Positions 15,378 through 22,644 of a stretch of DNA of 30,502 bases are shown here, in pieces. The stretch spans positions 1 through 30,502 of the forward strand of contig CAKTPR010000013.1 of NCBI GenBank assembly GCA_934591725.1, given 5' to 3'. The notes beneath the pieces were generated by a model. That model was not told the origin of the DNA. It did not search any database and saw nothing but the letters and a program-made list of their open reading frames with translations. Origin of the DNA: an uncultured Oscillospiraceae bacterium (GTDB taxonomy: Bacteria; Bacillota; Clostridia; Oscillospirales; Oscillospiraceae). Positions within the stretch are counted from its first letter, which is position 1. Every line of letters begins with the position of its first letter. The position numbers and the translations under genes were made by a program.

Positions 15378-16322
15378 TTATTCTCCCCTCGCTCTGCGTT
15401 CCATATCATGCACGAGCATAAGCCTAAATTCGTATTCTCTTCTTTCCTGCTGCATGATCGCGTCAAGCACCATGCCGTTAAAGAAGCTCAAGAGCGCCGC
15501 GATAGCCACAAAGCCGCAGACGATAAGCGTCGGGAACCGTTCCACAAGGCCGGTCTGCCAGAACGGCACCAGCACGAGCGGGATAAACACAGCGGCTGAC
15601 ACTATGATAAGCAGCAACGCAAGAAGCGAGAAGAACTGCATCGGCTTGTAGTTTCTGAAAAGGTTAAATATGGTAAAGATCACCTTAATGCCGTCGCTCA
15701 CCGTATTGAGCTTTGACTCGCTTCCGCCGGGTCTGTCACGATAGCCGACAACTTCGTTGACGACATACATGTTTTTTGTGACCGCGTGAATGGTCATCTC
15801 TGTCTCTATCTCAAAGCCCTTTGACACCACTGGGAAGCTCTTTACAAAGCGGTAGCTGAACGCTCTGTAGCCCGTCATGACATCCTTGATGCCGCTCTTG
15901 AAAATGGTGTTTATGCTCCAACGCACGATGCTGTTGCCGAAATTATGGAACGGGCGCTTGTTCTCCTCAAAATATGTTGAGGAGAGCCTGTCTCCCACGA
16001 CCATATCGGCCTGTTCATTCAGCACATGGTTTACGAGCACGCGGGCGCTTTCCGCCGGATATGTATCATCGCCGTCAGCCATCAGGTAACATTCCGCTTC
16101 TATTTCCTGAAACATCCGCCGCACTACATTCCCCTTACCCTGCTGATGCTCATAGCGAACCACAGCCCCGGCAGCGCGGGCAATGTCATCCGTCCCGTCC
16201 TTGGAGTTGTTGTCATAAACATAGATTATGGCTTCCGGCAGTTCCTGCTTAAACTCCTTCACCACTTTCTCTATGGTTTGGGCTTCGTTATAGCAAGGAA
16301 TGAGAACAGCTATCTTATCCAT
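15378..16322 (-). CDS. Family 2 glycosyltransferase with two C-terminal membrane helices
   Basis: 314 residues from ATG 16322, with GGGAGAAG upstream. The GT-A fold nucleotide-sugar region opens with IAVLIPCYNEAQTIEKVV, then YDNNSKDGT, and MADGDDTYP holding the DxD-type metal site; TGYRAFSYRFVKSFP follows. Two hydrophobic helices occupy roughly 235-260 and 272-295. The architecture is that of dolichol/undecaprenyl-phosphate sugar transferases (DPM1, GtrB-like), which load a sugar on a lipid carrier at the membrane. The gene lies between the thioredoxin reductase-like gene (gap 24 bases) and trxA (57 bases), with no evident functional link. Confidence 0.88.
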   Translation of the reverse strand: MDKIAVLIPCYNEAQTIEKVVKEFKQELPEAIIYVYDNNSKDGTDDIARAAGAVVRYEHQQGKGNVVRRMFQEIEAECYLMADGDDTYPAESARVLVNHVLNEQADMVVGDRLSSTYFEENKRPFHNFGNSIVRWSINTIFKSGIKDVMTGYRAFSYRFVKSFPVVSKGFEIETEMTIHAVTKNMYVVNEVVGYRDRPGGSESKLNTVSDGIKVIFTIFNLFRNYKPMQFFSLLALLLIIVSAAVFIPLVLVPFWQTGLVERFPTLIVCGFVAIAALLSFFNGMVLDAIMQQERREYEFRLMLVHDMERRARGE

Positions 16323-16346
16323 ATTCTTCTCCCGCAATCTGTTTTA

Positions 16347-17153
16347 TTACTTAATATACTCACACGCCGAGAGTGCCGCGATGTTCCCCTCGCCAGCGGC
16401 CTTGGCGAGCTGGTATGGCTTGCCGGTACAGTCGCCGCAGGCAAAGACGCCGGGGATCGACGTACTCATGTCGCGCTTCGTGACGATCGCACCGTTTTCA
16501 TATTCCAGCCCATCCAGCAGCTTGGAGACGGAAATGCTGTCTTTGATTATAAACACGCCGTCGACTGGGTACTCCTCCCCGCCTGCGATGAGTGTGTCCG
16601 CTTTCATGCCGCCGCGTATCTCATAGCGCAGGTTCTCTTTGAAGTGCAGCACATTGCAGCCGATGCCCCGCAGGAAGTCCGCATCGTCAAACGCTTCGCG
16701 GTTATTGCCGATGAGCGCGACGGTCTTGCCCTTATAGAGCATCCCGTCGCAGGTCGCGCAGTAGCTCACGCCTCGTCCGAGAAACTCCGCCTCGCCCGGA
16801 TAGAGCTTTTCCCGCGTAATGCCGAGGGCAAGGATGATTGCCCTCGTCTCATAGAAGTCGTTCCCGACCGCGACGCCGAAGCTGCCGCCCATGTCCATGA
16901 CGTTCAGCGCGCGCCCGCGGATGAGCTTTGCGCCGCTGCCCTCCAACTGACGGTGCAGCAGCCCGGACATCTCCCGTCCGCTGAGTCCGGCAAGCCCCGG
17001 ATAATTCGTTATCTTCTCCGCCTTATACAGGCTCTCCGACTCCATGGGATTCGCGATCACCCCAGTGCGTTTCCCGCGGTTCAGCGCCGTCAGCGCCGCC
17101 GAGGTGCCCGCGATACCGCCGCCGATTATTATAATGTCAAAAACCTCCGACAC
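16347..17153 (-). CDS. Thioredoxin reductase-like flavoprotein, atypical pyridine-nucleotide domain
   Basis: 268 residues from a GTG start (an in-frame stop lies just upstream), about 40 shorter than usual TrxB. The FAD-binding GGGIAG (11-16) is intact, the redox-active pair is C132-A-T-C135, and the C-terminal FAD loop GVFACGDCTGKPYQLAKAAGEG is present. In the middle domain the usual GxGxxA NADPH loop reads GNNREAFDDADF, and the HRRxxxR phosphate-binding motif is missing. This pattern is reported for pyridine-nucleotide-independent reductases such as the ferredoxin-dependent FFTR type of Clostridia. It probably reduces the thioredoxin encoded 1 kb downstream; the donor is uncertain. Confidence 0.82.
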   Translation of the reverse strand: MSEVFDIIIIGGGIAGTSAALTALNRGKRTGVIANPMESESLYKAEKITNYPGLAGLSGREMSGLLHRQLEGSGAKLIRGRALNVMDMGGSFGVAVGNDFYETRAIILALGITREKLYPGEAEFLGRGVSYCATCDGMLYKGKTVALIGNNREAFDDADFLRGIGCNVLHFKENLRYEIRGGMKADTLIAGGEEYPVDGVFIIKDSISVSKLLDGLEYENGAIVTKRDMSTSIPGVFACGDCTGKPYQLAKAAGEGNIAALSACEYIK

Positions 17154-17204
17154 CTGTCGTCACCCGCTTCCGTCAATTTTCATAGTTAGTCTACCACATT
17201 TTTA

Positions 17205-17233
17205 TTGTAATTACCAGAGCAATCGTTTATAAT
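17205..17233 (+). promoter_or_regulatory. Sigma-A promoter of glnS
   Basis: TTGTAA (17205-17210), 17-nt spacer, TATAAT (17228-17233), about 34 bases before the ATG. Confidence 0.75.
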
Positions 17234-17267
17234 ATTCTGGACTTATAAGCATAGGAGAGATGAGGAC

Positions 17268-18953
17268 ATGGAAGAAGCTGCCAGAAACTTTATCGACGCA
17301 TTTGTACAAGAAGATCTTTCCGAGGGGCACCGCTGCTATGGGATGCAGATCCACACGCGTTTCCCGCCTGAGCCCAACGGTTATCTGCATATAGGCCATT
17401 GCAAGGCTCTGACCATTGACTTCGGTACTGCCGAGCGTTTCGGCGGTATATGCAACCTCCGCATGGACGATACCAACCCTGCTAAGGAGGACACCGAATT
17501 TGTCGACGCGATAAAGGAGGACATCCATTGGCTGGGCTTTGACTGGGGCGACCGGTTTTTCTACGGTTCGGATTATTTTGAGCAGACCTACGGCTACGCT
17601 ATTGAGCTTATAAAGAAAGGTCTTGCCTACGTCTGCGAGCTTACGCCGGAGCAGTTCCGCGAGTACCGCGGGGACGTAAACCGTCCCGCCGTCAGCCCGT
17701 GGCGCGACAGGCCCATTGAGGAGAGCCTTGACCTGTTCCAGCGCATGAGAAACGGCGAATTTGAAGAGGGGCGCTATACGCTGCGCGCAAAGATCGATCT
17801 TGCCAGCGGCAACTTCAATATGCGCGACCCCGTGCTCTACCGCATCCGTTATATTGAGCATCACCGTCAGGGCACCAAGTGGTGCATCTTCCCGATGTAT
17901 GACTTTGCCCACCCGATCCAGGACGCGATCGAAGGCATCACGCACTCGCTCTGCTCGCTCGAATATGAGGATCACCGTCCGCTTTATGACTGGGTCGTGT
18001 CGAATGTCTCCATCCCCGGCATAAAACCGAGACAGATAGAGTTCTCCCGTCTCGGCATCAACCACACCGTTATGTCCAAGCGCAAGCTGCGCCAGCTTGT
18101 GCAGGAGGGCTACGTCTCCGGTTGGGACGATCCGCGTATGCCGACCCTGTGCGGTCTTCGCCGCCGTGGGTACACCAGCGCGTCCATCCGTGAGTTCTGC
18201 GACCGCATCGGTGTGTCGAAGGTTCCGTCGACGGTCGACCTTGCACTGCTTGAAAGCTGCCTGCGCGATGACCTCAACGCGAACGCCCGCCGCGTCATGG
18301 CCGTGCTCAACCCCGTGAAGCTCACCGTCACCAATTACCCCGCCGGCAAGAGCGAGACTCTCACCGTTGAGAATAACCCCCTCCGCCCTGAGGACGGGAC
18401 GAGGGAGCTCAGCTTCTCGCGTGAGCTCTGGATCGAAGCGGACGACTTCATGGAGGAGCCCGCGCCGAAGTACAAGCGCATGTACCCCGGCAATGAGGTT
18501 CGCCTGAAGGGCGCGTACCTTGTAGAGTGCACCGGCTGCGTCAAGGACGCCGGCGGCAATGTTATTGAAGTTCTCTGCGAGTATGACCCCGAAAGCCGCG
18601 GCGGCGATCCCGCTGACGGGCGCAAGGTCAAGGGCGCGACGATCCATTGGGTCGATGCCGCCACCGCTGCCGACGCCGAGGTGCGCGTCTACGGCAACCT
18701 TTTCAGCGATCCCGACCCCGACGGCCCGGACAAGAACTTCCTCGATTACCTCGATCCCGACAGCCTGAACATCCTCACCGGCTGCAAAGTCGAGCACAGC
18801 CTTGCCGAGATGCCCATGCCGGAAAAGGGTAAGGACTCCACAGGCCTGCAGTTCATGCGTCAGGGCTACTTCTGCCTTGATAACCGCGACGCGAAGCCCG
18901 GCCATCTGGTCTTCAACCGCTCCGTTGCCCTCAAGGACAGCTTCAAAAAGTAA
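17268..18953 (+). CDS. glnS: Glutaminyl-tRNA synthetase
   Basis: 561 residues, the usual bacterial GlnRS length. Class I signatures are FPPEPNGYLHIGHCKA (HIGH at 41-44) and MSKRKL (269-274) as the KMSKS equivalent. The DWGDRFFYGSDYFEQ and LNPVKLTVTN segments and the C-terminal beta-barrel anticodon domain distinguish it from GluRS. It charges tRNA-Gln directly. GAGGAC precedes the ATG. Monocistronic, with its own promoter and terminator. Many Firmicutes lack GlnRS and use GatCAB, so presence here is a lineage trait; whether GatCAB also exists cannot be seen. Confidence 0.97.
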   Translation: MEEAARNFIDAFVQEDLSEGHRCYGMQIHTRFPPEPNGYLHIGHCKALTIDFGTAERFGGICNLRMDDTNPAKEDTEFVDAIKEDIHWLGFDWGDRFFYGSDYFEQTYGYAIELIKKGLAYVCELTPEQFREYRGDVNRPAVSPWRDRPIEESLDLFQRMRNGEFEEGRYTLRAKIDLASGNFNMRDPVLYRIRYIEHHRQGTKWCIFPMYDFAHPIQDAIEGITHSLCSLEYEDHRPLYDWVVSNVSIPGIKPRQIEFSRLGINHTVMSKRKLRQLVQEGYVSGWDDPRMPTLCGLRRRGYTSASIREFCDRIGVSKVPSTVDLALLESCLRDDLNANARRVMAVLNPVKLTVTNYPAGKSETLTVENNPLRPEDGTRELSFSRELWIEADDFMEEPAPKYKRMYPGNEVRLKGAYLVECTGCVKDAGGNVIEVLCEYDPESRGGDPADGRKVKGATIHWVDAATAADAEVRVYGNLFSDPDPDGPDKNFLDYLDPDSLNILTGCKVEHSLAEMPMPEKGKDSTGLQFMRQGYFCLDNRDAKPGHLVFNRSVALKDSFKK

Positions 18954-18961
18954 TATATCAG

Positions 18962-18995
18962 AATACCGGCAGGAAGCACGCTTCCTGCCGGTATT
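18962..18995 (+). terminator. glnS terminator
   Basis: A perfect 15-bp stem (18962-18976 with 18981-18995), CACG loop, then TTTATATT. It lies between converging glnS and the DUF4317 gene. Confidence 0.88.
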
Positions 18996-19016
18996 TTATA
19001 TTCTGCATATCATTTA

Positions 19017-20147
19017 TTAGTCTATGCCGACGCTCATGCCGTTGAGCTCAACGCCGTTGTCAGCTGGGATGAGGATATACCTGCGCCCGTCGATCACGCG
19101 CGTCTCGACGAGGTGGACGTGCTGCGGGTCGACGCTTATCTTGACTTCAGGCGTCTCAAGCTTGAAATGGCGGCTGTCAATGATGTTTGCGGGGCTGAGC
19201 TCTGCGTCCTCGCCGAACTCCTCGCGGCACTTCTCTTCAAAGGCCTCGGCCTGTTCTGCGCTGACGCCGTGGTTTTCGAGTATCTCCGCCATGTCCTCCG
19301 GGCTTATCGTCAGCGGCTCCGGGTCATGGCTCTCCTTGTGGACGCTGATGCGCTCCATAAGCTCGGTGTGTACGCCCTGCATCAGCGACAGACTGCACTC
19401 CTTATCGAGCGTGCCGGTCATGACGTCGATGAAGGTCTCCTGCTGCGCGCCCGCCGGCATCGGAACCTGCGTCTTGAACACCGCGTCGATGAAGTCCTGA
19501 TGATCCTCGTTCACATTGCGGGAGTAGAACAGCGCGTTATAAATGTTCGCGCTGCGCTCGTCAAAGCTCGGATACATGAAGCCCAACTCCGGCGCGGCGA
19601 CGAGCTGACCGCCGGGGAAGTTCTGAAAGCGCTTGTCGTCCGGTGAATAGCCGAACTGCGCCTTGCCGGTCTTGACCGGGCACAGGCAGCAGACCATGTA
19701 TTTGAACACGTCGCGGTCATTGTCGTCAAGGCTGCCGTCCTTGCCGTAGTGCGGCACGTCGTAGATATCAAAGGCCAGCAGTATCACGTAGCCGCTCTCG
19801 TCGGGCGTGACAGCGTCGATGATGCACTTATAGAACTCATCGCGCAGCGCGGCATCCGAGAGTTCTGACTTCCTCAGCGCTGAGAGCAGCCGCACCTCGT
19901 CGCTGTCCATGACCTGCTTTGTCGCAAAGGACAGGGACATGAGATTGCGACCGAGTGTACCGGAGAGCGACTTGCGCAGCAGGGACAGATACTTCTCCGT
20001 CTCCTCCTGCGTCAGCATCGCGACCGACTCGTCTATGTAGGACACGATTTCTTTAGCCGAGTTTACATAACACCCATATATGTGACTTATATTATTGCGT
20101 TCAAGCTTGAATCTGCGGCGTATCTCGCCGACTTCCTTCTTGTTCAT
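19017..20147 (-). CDS. DUF4317 domain-containing protein
   Basis: 376 residues from ATG 20147, which has GGAGGAG just upstream; the frame extends further but crosses the predicted promoter. The opening MNKKEVGEIRRRFKLERNNISHIYGCYV and the later segment FGYSPDDKRFQNFPGGQLVAAPELGFMYPSFDERSAN match my memory of the DUF4317 family of Clostridia. There is no signal peptide or membrane segment, so it is likely cytoplasmic. No reaction is known for the family and no catalytic motif is evident. It stands alone between two convergent or divergent neighbours. Confidence 0.8.
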   Translation of the reverse strand: MNKKEVGEIRRRFKLERNNISHIYGCYVNSAKEIVSYIDESVAMLTQEETEKYLSLLRKSLSGTLGRNLMSLSFATKQVMDSDEVRLLSALRKSELSDAALRDEFYKCIIDAVTPDESGYVILLAFDIYDVPHYGKDGSLDDNDRDVFKYMVCCLCPVKTGKAQFGYSPDDKRFQNFPGGQLVAAPELGFMYPSFDERSANIYNALFYSRNVNEDHQDFIDAVFKTQVPMPAGAQQETFIDVMTGTLDKECSLSLMQGVHTELMERISVHKESHDPEPLTISPEDMAEILENHGVSAEQAEAFEEKCREEFGEDAELSPANIIDSRHFKLETPEVKISVDPQHVHLVETRVIDGRRYILIPADNGVELNGMSVGID

Positions 20148-20192
20148 AGCTCCTCCGTGGTATGTCGATTGCAGCATATTGGCCGCTCCGGT

Positions 20193-20221
20193 ATTATCGC
20201 ACATTTTGCGCGCGGATTCAA
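20193..20221 (-). promoter_or_regulatory. Sigma-A promoter of DUF4317 gene
   Basis: Minus strand: TTGAAT (20221-20216), 17-nt spacer, GATAAT (20198-20193), about 45 bases before the ATG. Confidence 0.6.
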
Positions 20222-20336
20222 GTGAACAGTTTATCGCATCACGCCGCGGTGAAAAAATTTTATTGTATATGCAACCAAAGCCGCCGAAAACGGAACTATA
20301 TGTATGAGAGCGCTCAGTAATTACAAGGAGGATGTC

Positions 20337-20894
20337 ATGGAAGACGAGAAGATAATCGCTCTGTATTGGCAGCGTGACCAGTCCGCCATTGACGAGACCG
20401 ATAAGAAATACGGCGTCCAGCTCCGCGGGCTGTCATACGGCATACTTTCCGACAGGGAGGACGCGGAGGAGTGCGTCTCCGATACATACATGGCGGTGTG
20501 GAACAGCCTTCCGCCGCAGCGCCCGAAGCGGCTGCGCGCCTACGCCGCGGCGATAGTGCGCAACCTGAGCCTTAGGCGCGTGCGCGACAGGTATTCCAAA
20601 AAGCGCGGCGGCGGTGAAGTCACGCTCGTGCTGGAAGAGCTTGAGGACTGTCTGTGCTCTCAGGTCTCCGTTGAGCGCGAATATGAGCAGAAAGAGCTTG
20701 CCGGGAAGATAGAAGAGTTCCTGCGCACGCTCTCTGCCGATGACCGGCGTATCTTCATGTGCCGCTATTGGGGCTTTGCCCCCGTCGCAGAGATCGCACA
20801 AAAGCTCGGCTGCCCGCAGAGCAAGGTGAAGAGCTCGCTGCACCGCACACGCGGGAAGCTTCAAAAGTATCTGACAAAGGAGGGGCTTATATGA
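20337..20894 (+). CDS. ECF-like sigma-70 family RNA polymerase sigma factor
   Basis: 185 residues from ATG 20337, preceded by AAGGAGG. Region 2 includes SDREDAEECVSDTYMAVWNSLP and AYAAAIVRNLSLRRVRDRY. Region 4 is SADDRRIFMCRYWGFAPVAEIAQKLGCPQSKVKSSLHRTRGKLQKYL, a helix-turn-helix for -35 recognition. Region 3 and domain 1 are absent, as in group 4 sigma factors. The stop overlaps the ATG of the next gene, a one-pass membrane protein, as in sigma/anti-sigma pairs. The signal and regulon are unknown. Confidence 0.88.
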   Translation: MEDEKIIALYWQRDQSAIDETDKKYGVQLRGLSYGILSDREDAEECVSDTYMAVWNSLPPQRPKRLRAYAAAIVRNLSLRRVRDRYSKKRGGGEVTLVLEELEDCLCSQVSVEREYEQKELAGKIEEFLRTLSADDRRIFMCRYWGFAPVAEIAQKLGCPQSKVKSSLHRTRGKLQKYLTKEGLI

Positions 20895-22138
20895 ACGCTT
20901 ATGATTTTCTCCTGTCGCTCGACAGGCTCGATGGGCGGCTCATAGATGAGACGATGGACTGCCTGTATCCGAAAGAACGGCGCGGCGGTAAACGTGTCGT
21001 GCGCACGCTGCTTATCGCAGCGGTGCTCGCATCGCTCTTCACAGCCGCGGCCTTCGCGTCGGATTTCCTCGGCTTCAGGGAGGCAATAATAAAGCCCGAA
21101 AGTATCGGACGGATACCGGACTATACCGTCACGCATGAGGACGGGAGCACGGAGACGCGGGACATGTCCAACAGCGCGGGCGTCAGCATGACGAAGCCTG
21201 TAAGCGCCCCGGAGAGCATGCAGCCGTGGGTCGAGAATATAAACGCCGCGGCCAAGGAGTGGGCAGACTACCGGCGTGAAGAGTGGAACCGCTATCTGAA
21301 TGAGATGCTGCCGAACGTGGGCAGGTTCTATGACGGCAGCTCAACTGAGGAACCGGAATACGTCAATAACGGCGACGGCACATATACCGTGAAGCCAGTC
21401 AAGCAGAGGATATACAAAGACCCGGTGACAGCGCCGGTCATAGAATACGAGGATGAATCGAGCTTTTTTGTGATAAGCGAAGAGGAATATGAAAACATCA
21501 CTGAACTTTCCCAAATCTTCTACGGCGGATATTACCAGAGTAAATACGACTGGAATTACGGCGCATGGGACGGGGAGAGCGATGCAAAGCTTGCGGAAAT
21601 AGCGGAGAAACACGGTCTGCAGCTGCGCAGCGGGGAAACTGAGCTATATTGGGATGAGCGCCCCATAGCAAACGGCGCGCCTGCCGACAGGTGCTTCAGC
21701 CCAGAGGAGCTTGTGCGTATGCTCACCGAGCGCTGCTGCAAGGGCGACTTCTTCACAACTGTTCCAACGGCCTTTGATAAGCTCTATTTCCTTAGTACCG
21801 GTTCCTTCGGCCTGTGCTGTGAGCTGCCGGTGGAGGACGGCGCGGAACTATGCGTCTATATCCGCAATACCGTCAGCGACGAGTTTGCCACCGGGAATGA
21901 GATCGGCTCCATCGTCACGGATTACACCAAGTACCTCACCCGCACGCGCACCGCGCCGGACGGCACAGAGCTGTACATCGCGCAGAGTGATGAGGATGCA
22001 TATATCTATGCCTACCTCGACAGCTCCTTCATGGTCATGAACGTCTATGTGAACGCCTACGGCAATAATCCCGATCTGAAGCTGACCGAGGATCTTGTAA
22101 ACCAAGCTGCCGACAGCTTTAATTATAAGAATCTGTAA
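20891..22138 (+). CDS. Putative membrane-bound anti-sigma factor with large extracytoplasmic domain
   Basis: 415 residues from ATG 20891, overlapping the sigma gene stop by 4 bases. A short cytoplasmic N-terminus (1-36, YDFLLSLDRLDGRLIDETMDCLYP then a basic stretch) is followed by one membrane helix (about 37-57) and a 350-residue outer part with no family I recognise. The outer part is rich in Tyr, Glu and Asp and has a few Cys. The layout fits an anti-sigma factor whose inner segment holds the sigma factor until an outside signal is sensed; this role is inferred from gene order. A hairpin with a T-run follows. Confidence 0.7.
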   Translation: MNAYDFLLSLDRLDGRLIDETMDCLYPKERRGGKRVVRTLLIAAVLASLFTAAAFASDFLGFREAIIKPESIGRIPDYTVTHEDGSTETRDMSNSAGVSMTKPVSAPESMQPWVENINAAAKEWADYRREEWNRYLNEMLPNVGRFYDGSSTEEPEYVNNGDGTYTVKPVKQRIYKDPVTAPVIEYEDESSFFVISEEEYENITELSQIFYGGYYQSKYDWNYGAWDGESDAKLAEIAEKHGLQLRSGETELYWDERPIANGAPADRCFSPEELVRMLTERCCKGDFFTTVPTAFDKLYFLSTGSFGLCCELPVEDGAELCVYIRNTVSDEFATGNEIGSIVTDYTKYLTRTRTAPDGTELYIAQSDEDAYIYAYLDSSFMVMNVYVNAYGNNPDLKLTEDLVNQAADSFNYKNL

Positions 22139-22164
22139 GCCTCAGCCGTTGCACAGCATAATAA

Positions 22165-22201
22165 AACGACCGCGGTCTCTTTTGAGCCCGCAGTCGTTTT
22201 T
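22165..22201. terminator. Bidirectional terminator between anti-sigma gene and DUF1810 gene
   Basis: The stem AACGACCGCGG (22165-22175) with CCGCAGTCGTT (22188-22198) has one mismatch, and T-runs follow on the plus strand (TTTTT) and the minus strand (TTTTATTAT). It ends both the sigma operon and the minus-strand kinase/FHA operon. Confidence 0.8.
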
Positions 22202-22217
22202 CGCATTGCCTATACTT

Positions 22218-22631
22218 TTACCTTAGCTTTTCTAACGTGAGACTGTCTCTTTCGCCGCTGTAGAACTTATCCAGCACTGCGCCGAATACCGGCTCGTCCG
22301 GGGCTACCGCTTCAAACAGCGTCATGCAAGAGCATAGCTTGAGGTTGTCCGGCCAGCCCATAACGGTCGCCGGGTCATTGGTGTCAAGCTCAAGCAGCGC
22401 GCCGGATATCTCGCGCAGGTTCCTGCCGAGCACCGGATGGGCAATGAAGCGCTTTGCCTCCTCAATGCCGCGGATGCCGTAATACTGCGCCGTCGAGCTC
22501 ATTCCGAGCCCCTGGAGCTGCGGAAAAATATACCACATCCAGTGGCTGCGCTTATGGCCGCTGCGTATCTCCGCAAGCGCCGTGCCGTAATCCCGCGCCT
22601 GTGCGGAAACAAATCTTTCAAGGCTGTCCAT
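22218..22631 (-). CDS. DUF1810 family protein
   Basis: 137 residues. The family pattern is clear: LERFVSAQARDYGTALAEIRSG, HWMWYIFPQLQGLGMS, YGIRGIEEAKRFIAHPVLGRNL and the closing DKFYSGERDSLTLEKL. It is a small soluble protein of unknown function. It starts 13 bases after the kinase stop with GGGAG upstream and is the last gene before the terminator, so it is probably co-transcribed with the kinase/FHA genes. Whether it belongs to that system functionally is unclear, since DUF1810 genes occur in many contexts. Confidence 0.85.
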   Translation of the reverse strand: MDSLERFVSAQARDYGTALAEIRSGHKRSHWMWYIFPQLQGLGMSSTAQYYGIRGIEEAKRFIAHPVLGRNLREISGALLELDTNDPATVMGWPDNLKLCSCMTLFEAVAPDEPVFGAVLDKFYSGERDSLTLEKLR

Positions 22632-22644
22632 TTATTTTCTCCCT

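Noticed and set aside
17211..18905. 564-codon open frame on the minus strand across glnS
   Set aside because: It lies wholly antisense to a clear GlnRS gene, has no family signature, and arises from the GC-rich third positions of glnS.
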